Assembly: GCA_034698045.1 (NCBI GenBank)
Contig: JAQGAU010001138.1
Location: 1-21,204 of the forward strand
Source of the DNA: Paramacrobiotus richtersi
Taxonomy: Eukaryota > Tardigrada > Eutardigrada > Parachela > Macrobiotidae
Direction of reading: 5' to 3'
Length of the DNA: 21,204 bases
Below the pieces are notes generated by a model. The model worked only from the letters and a program-made list of their open reading frames with translations. It had not been told where the DNA came from and did no database searches. Below, in pieces: positions 17,041 through 21,204 of this stretch (position 1 is its first letter; the number at the start of each line of letters is the position of its first letter). The position numbers were made by a program, and so were the translations under genes.

Positions 17041-17890
17041 AGAACATCAGTGACACATTATAAGAAACGTAGTGCAGTGGCTCACAAGAATCATCGCGTG
17101 ATATCTTGGCATATGAACCGCACCATAACTAAATACCGGCATAAATTATGAAGTCTCATCAGCTTACATAGGGTATTTTTATTGTACAGTTGCATAACCT
17201 GAATTTCTTAAACATACTGTACGTGCGTAAATTCGTGTGCCTGATGGATTCAATTCGGTTAATGAATTTTATGAAAGATTGGTTTATGGCGCAGTTCGAG
17301 AAGTGAGCAATCGTAGTGTAGTGGCTATAGCGACAGCGTCCATATTCGTCGATTCTAAATACACGTCTGCATGATAATCCGCAGTTTTTCTGAACCTACT
17401 TCATTAGTTAGCTGACCGACTTTGCTAAATAATTTACTGTAATTACTACTATACATAACAATTAATCATTCACCATGATGCTGTTAACTGTTGTTACAGG
17501 CTTGCAGCCTGTCCTTTGTTCTCTGGTTTGTCGATTTGCATCATGTTTCGGCAAGTTAATATGTATTTGACTAATTTTTCTGTCCCTTTTCATATGGAAA
17601 AAGTCGCAGTAAATCCTCATGTTTCTAGGAAAATACTTCACTTGGTGTGTTGAGTACACTGCTAAAAGAATAGCATGTTAATGGTTTACAACATTTAATA
17701 AACTGTGTTTTCATAGGGAAAATCGTAGTGTAGTGGCTAACTAGTGTCCAGGTATACGACCCGCAGCTGCACGGCATTCGATATTCGCTAGTTATAAACA
17801 GTTTTGTAAGAGATGTACACAGTTTTTATTACATTTTACTTTTTCCAGTTAATTAACTGATTAAATCAGCGAATGATTTACTATAAATTA
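17041..17890 (+). repeat. Last cluster unit remnant (repeat blocks, copy 3)
   Basis: It aligns with 5165-6290 and 11310-12400: TTGCATAACCTGAATTTCTT, ATTCGTGTGCCTGATGGATT, GAGCAATCGTAGTGTAGTGG, TTAGCTGACCGACTTTGCTA and TTTCATATGGAAAAAGTCGC occur in order. It holds three forward motifs (17066-17082, 17310-17326, 17722-17738). No exon is included; the duplicated array ends about here. Confidence 0.6.
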
Positions 17891-18120
17891 CTGTAATAAT
17901 AAGCGATTCAAAATATTGCTTTCATATAATTAAGCTATAATTTCACTGTTAAGTTTTGCTATAAAATTTAGTAGAGTAATAAATAATAGAAAGAAAAATA
18001 GTATAAATAATATAATAATACAAATAATAATAACAATATAAATAATAATTAATTAAACAATATATTAAATTTTCTTGACCTTAGCCAAGAAACTTCGTTA
18101 TAATTTCGTGTCAAATGTAT
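17891..18120. other. AT-rich low-complexity spacer
   Basis: TAATAATA/AAATAATA runs dominate at about 17970-18070. No gene or array motif is present. Confidence 0.6.
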
Positions 18121-18152
18121 GAAAATGTCTTCAAACGATCGACGGGTTCATC

Positions 18153-18247
18153 GCCGTTCTCTAGCGGCGGCGTCGTGGACTGCGTCTCTCTACCTCCTCG
18201 TAGCGAGAGAGTAGCGTCACGAAGTACGCACGCCGCTAGAGAACGGC
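18153..18247. repeat. GC-rich 95-nt hairpin-forming inverted repeat
   Basis: GCCGTTCTCTAGCGGCG (18153-18169) is perfectly complementary to CGCCGCTAGAGAACGGC (18231-18247). The 61-nt interior also pairs imperfectly: GTCTCTCT around 18184-18191 with AGAGAG around 18206-18212, and GTCGTG with CACGAA. It lies alone in AT-rich spacer. It could be a precursor hairpin RNA, a foldback transposon or a recombination scar. Strand cannot be assigned. Confidence 0.7.
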
Positions 18248-18369
18248 TATGACGAGTTCCATCATTCTGACAATATGATATCGCAGCACATAAACTTTAT
18301 TCAAATCGCGTTTCGGTCAGGGAAAATTGTTCACCGGTCATGTCACATATTATTTCCGTATTATTCACC

Positions 18370-18490
18370 GTAAAATTCAACCAAGGCAACAACGCCGCAT
18401 GATCAAGTCCATTTTCGGCGCAAGAAAAAACGATTGCAAAAGTGCAAACCACAACTTTCCAATGCAACTGATTGTCAGGGATTAACCGGC
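18370..18490 (-). repeat. Orphan block shared with 8860-8965
   Basis: The reverse complement contains CCTGACAATCAGTTGCATTG, then a hydrophobic reading HWKVVVCTFAIVFSCAENGL. It sits in a 135-codon minus-strand frame (18297-18704). The upstream AAAACAG at about 18494-18500 could be an acceptor. There is not enough to call a gene; it is a stray piece of the cluster. Confidence 0.45.
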
Positions 18491-19065
18491 TGTTTTTTCT
18501 CCGATGATAAATACTGAAAGGTTGTTTGCAAACAGATGTGATGGCATTCAGTGGCTGATCGAGCGGATTAAATTTCGTCGTCGGTGCATGAAAGTTGATG
18601 AAACACAGCAGCGCATTTAACTCGGACAAGACTCGTCGAGCAAGATATGAAATATTCAAAAAATGGTTTTCTTCGTAATTGGAGGTACTGCACGCATTTT
18701 GCATAGGGTGGCTTTAATCTGTCACATTTATTTCTAAATTCGATACATAACAATGGCTTTATCAAAAATTAAGATTCGAGTTATGGAATAAATTCTGCAT
18801 ACATATTGAAATTATTTTATCAAAAATAATATTTTCCGCTTATTGTAAACTATTTTACATTATTATTATTATTATATTTTATAATATTATGTTATACTTT
18901 AATTTGTTATATGTCGTCATATATCATTTCTTTTTTATTTAATATTATTATATTATATGTTTGATATTATCATTGCTATTATTGTAAATTATTTTTTAGA
19001 AATTATGTTTGATTTTCCCCAAATTTTTTCAATGTATCAGTTGGAGAAATACGCTCGCCCCGTCC
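18491..19065. other. AT-rich spacer between the cluster and the next gene
   Basis: It includes ATTATTATTATTATAT-type runs at about 18860-18890 and 18935-18985. No coding or RNA feature is seen. Confidence 0.5.
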
Positions 19066-19074
19066 CGCTACCGT

Positions 19075-19418
19075 CCAATTTCGTTCATTGGACATTGCGC
19101 AGCGCCGATGGGCGGCGTAACATTCACTCGTGTCCCTGACGATGCAGCTCACTTTGCACTTCATTTTACATGTTCACTGTTGGAGGATCATGAGCCGATA
19201 AAGCGCTGAAACACAACACAAACGCCTTATCTTTATCTTATACTGATAACCTTGCAGCAGCCGATCATAAATTAGCAATCGGCACGGTGTCACTGATAAT
19301 CGGAATTTACCTGCAAATTAACCTGTCATTTGACTATTTCCGGCTCGTTGTTTGGATAATAATGGAGAAATTATTTGTATCATTTTGTTAATTCAGTCTG
19401 TGTTGCGGGATTAGAGAA
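19075..19418 (+). promoter_or_regulatory. Probable promoter and 5' leader of the SANS-like gene
   Basis: A CG-richer patch after a long AT-rich stretch has two CCAAT boxes facing each other (CCAATTTCGTTCATTGG, 19075-19091) and a GC box (GGGCGG, 19110-19115). A cluster of four GATA-type sites follows: TTATCT at 19227-19232 and 19233-19238, TGATAA at 19244-19249 and 19294-19299. No clear TATA box. The leader ends at ATG 19419 with G at -3. These are sequence motifs only; binding is inference. Confidence 0.45.
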
Positions 19419-19600
19419 ATGAGTTTCAGCGGGAAGTTTAGCGACCGGTTTCACCGGGCGGCTAAAGATGGGAATCTGGATATACTGGAAAGTGCGACAA
19501 ATAAGGATGCCAATACCCGCGATGAGGACGGCATGACGCCGACCAATTATGCGGCGTTTTATGGGAATTTAGCCGCACTCAGGAAAATTATTGGAAGAGG
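19419..19600 (+). CDS. USH1G: First coding exon of a SANS/ANKS4B-type ankyrin-SAM scaffold gene
   Basis: The 60-residue start MSFSGKFSDRFHRAAKDGNL carries the family's short N-terminus followed directly by ankyrin helices: HRAAKDG at 12-18, then DEDGMTPTNYAAFYGNLAAL at 35-54 and IIGRG. The order and spacing (RAA-DG-L-LL--AT, DEDGMTP, AA--GNL, GRG) match vertebrate USH1G (SANS) and ANKS4B. These are cytoplasmic scaffolds that bind harmonin and myosin VII in hair-bundle or microvillar complexes. The exon ends ...AGA GG before GTAGGA (donor at 19601) in phase 2, fitting the Gly-Gly-Asp that follows in the family. The remaining ankyrin repeats, central region and SAM domain must lie beyond the window, at least 1.6 kb away. 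The ancestral single gene could be orthologous to both vertebrate paralogues. It shows no relation to the BTB cluster. Confidence 0.85.
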
Positions 19601-21204
19601 GTAGGAGGATATTTTTATCCCGTAACACTCGAACAGAATTTGTGTTGTTTTCTGAGGAATAATAAATATATTTGTTATTGTTTTTAAGTTTTCTAATCGT
19701 TATCTGGGTGTACACACGAAATGATTTTTGCGACTTTTTTTTCGCTTGGTTTAATTAGTATTGTACTAGTGCTGATGCTTGAGTTTCTGCAAAAAGGATT
19801 TAGAAAGTTAACGAAAGTTTAATCTATTTTTCCTTTATCTACCGTGACAAGACGTGTAACGAACGAAGATTTGTAATCACCTTAATTCTGTGTAAAGGTC
19901 CGAACATTTCATATAAAGCTGAATTACGGAAATATAGGTACTCTTAGAAACGTGGATTTTTGAATAATTTTTCTGAGAAAAACATGTCAGTTCTTTTGTG
20001 ATGGCGGGCCGGCGGCTTGCTAATAAGTTAACTGATGCACGGAATTTTTAAGATTTTAGCAAGTCTGACAACATGGTCTATACCTGTCTAGATTGGTCAC
20101 TGAAAAAGCAATCGTTTGAAGTTTCACAGTTATGTTTTGCAACTGCATGAACAGTCGGACACGATTTTTTTAGTATACAGTTTTATGACCATTGAAAAAC
20201 TAGGACTGCAGGGAAAAACATTGAAAATTATGTACAATAGTCATGTTTTAATGAACAGTTCTGCCGCTTATCGCGCATTCGGAGAATTGCGCAGAAGCCT
20301 CATTAAGCCCATACACTACAATATCTCATATTTTTCTCGTCACATGGAATCGTGTCAGATGAAACAAATCCAAATAGTCATATTAGCGGAAAACGCGATC
20401 ACACATTGACATATTTAACGGTACATGGAAAAGGTAATAGTTTTAGTAGAAATTAAGCCAAGAAAATATTATATACTAAAGATAATTTGATAAAAACCTA
20501 AATTTACTCAACTTTTACTCATGCAGCCCGATACGAACTGTTGTAACCAATGTGCCACATTTTATGCAGAGAACAATACTCAGAATTTCACCTTGGTCAA
20601 CTGTTCAAGTGGCTAATCAATCAGTCAGTGTTTACCAGGTCTCTGTGCCGTATCTCCGCTACTGTTTGATCAGACCAATTGAGCAAAGATTTCTCTTTTG
20701 ACCTGCAATGAACTGTGCTTATTACCCGCGTCATTGTTGATTTCCTGGGAACTTCTTGGAGAGAAACGCTACTGTTGACTTATTGTAAACTTCGTTAATT
20801 AAGTGCACAATTAAACAATGATTTATTTGGCATTGTTCGTATGTTTGCAATATACATACAGTACAGATATACATAAGACTAATGCGTTTGTGAAAGATTC
20901 GGTGGGCGTTTGATCCTTAAAAGCCTTAACAACTGCTTTCTTACAATAAACTCATTTTTCTTATTTAAATTACTCGTTCAATCCTGGTGAAATTGCACTC
21001 TTTTTGATTTTTGTGTAACGTGTATATATTAAAATTATTATTGGAAAAGGAATTAGTTTGCAAAAAAGCAAGTTTGGCCGATTTTGGTGAAGCGTGTATT
21101 ACAATGCTGAATGTGCAGTAATACGCGAATGGTTAGTGAAACGATTCCGAACTCGTCGCACATGCATATTGCTCGTTCAAGTGCAGTCAACCTTGATGCG
21201 CGAA
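19601..21204 (+). other. First intron of the SANS-like gene, no feature recognised
   Basis: It begins GTAGGA and does not reach an acceptor for a recognisable second ankyrin exon (a GDPDKCD-like start would be expected). A 97-codon plus-strand frame at 20116-20409 shows no family features. No array motif or cluster repeat is seen here. Confidence 0.55.

Larger units (their letters stand above)
1658..17738. repeat. Dispersed 17-bp motif family ATCGTAGTGYAGTGGCT (about 22 copies)
   Basis: Forward copies: 1658-1674, 1844-1858 (degenerate), 2535-2551, 2958-2973, 4729-4745, 5467-5483, 6160-6176, 9808-9824, 11609-11625, 13659-13675, 13886-13902, 15416-15432, 17066-17082, 17310-17326, 17722-17738. 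Reverse copies (AGCCACTNCACTACGAT): 3731-3746, 6970-6986, 7929-7945, 8127-8146 (with insertion), 10278-10294, 12939-12954, 15787-15803. The invariant part is CGTA-T...GGC; variation is concentrated in the middle (GTG, GAA, GCA, ATA, ACA). Copies at homologous places share flanks, but different places within a unit share only the motif. None lies outside the cluster. Function unknown. TAGTGTAGTGG resembles a Pol III A-box, but no consistently spaced B-box follows. Confidence 0.75.

Noticed and set aside
1658-17738. Reading the 17-bp motif as a CRISPR array or tRNA/SINE heads
   Set aside because: Spacing is irregular over 16 kb and orientation is mixed, so it is not a CRISPR. The A-box likeness is good, but B-box-like sequence follows at inconsistent distances or not at all, and no acceptor stem can be drawn.
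20116-20409. 97-codon frame in the right-hand intron
   Set aside because: No family features, ordinary AT-rich composition, and it does not continue the ankyrin repeats expected after the first exon.

Overview
This is eukaryotic nuclear DNA, almost certainly from an invertebrate animal. It is AT-rich with short GC-richer exon islands, and it has AG/GT splice borders. It has no bacterial gene packing, and the long reading frames in the island regions are mostly antisense shadows. The one confidently recognised live gene start is a metazoan-type SANS/ANKS4B ankyrin exon near the right end. The exact phylum cannot be fixed from the sequence; a tardigrade-like small genome is a guess only.

Layout. 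From about 0.36 to 17.9 kb the window is a cluster of decayed copies of a small BTB-BACK gene (the domain pair of kelch-like proteins, with no kelch repeats seen). Three exon types recur: a BTB exon of about 250 nt ending in ...YLYVGRIK before a GTGAGT or GCGAGT donor; a BACK N-half exon; and a terminal BACK C-half exon. Copies: BTB at 580-830 (+), 4301-4550 (+), 7433-7541 (+, truncated), 9006-9181 (-, truncated), 9187-9442 (+), 14345-14594 (-) and 16014-16240 (+); BACK N-half at 1110-1390 and 16260-16526; BACK C-half at 2177-2404, 3231-3386 and 6437-6640. Only the first set (580-2404) keeps all three exons in order. Nearly all copies carry stops, frameshifts or lost splice sites, so this looks like birth-and-death remnants. 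Introns and spacers were duplicated with the exons, giving at least ten interspersed repeat blocks in both orientations. Part of the cluster (9.19-14.59 kb) is a large imperfect palindrome.

A 17-bp motif, consensus ATCGTAGTGYAGTGGCT, occurs about 22 times in both orientations between 1658 and 17738 and nowhere else in the window. It is the most striking unexplained signal here. Further signals are a GC-rich hairpin at 18153-18247, a 30-nt block identical between 5134 and 15361, and an overlapping +1 frame that stays open in all full BTB copies reading through it.

From 17.9 to 19.05 kb is AT-rich spacer with the hairpin and one orphan cluster repeat. At 19.07-19.42 kb is a promoter-like stretch (paired CCAAT boxes, a GC box, four GATA sites), followed by the first coding exon of a USH1G/ANKS4B-type gene (19419-19600), whose remaining exons lie beyond the window.
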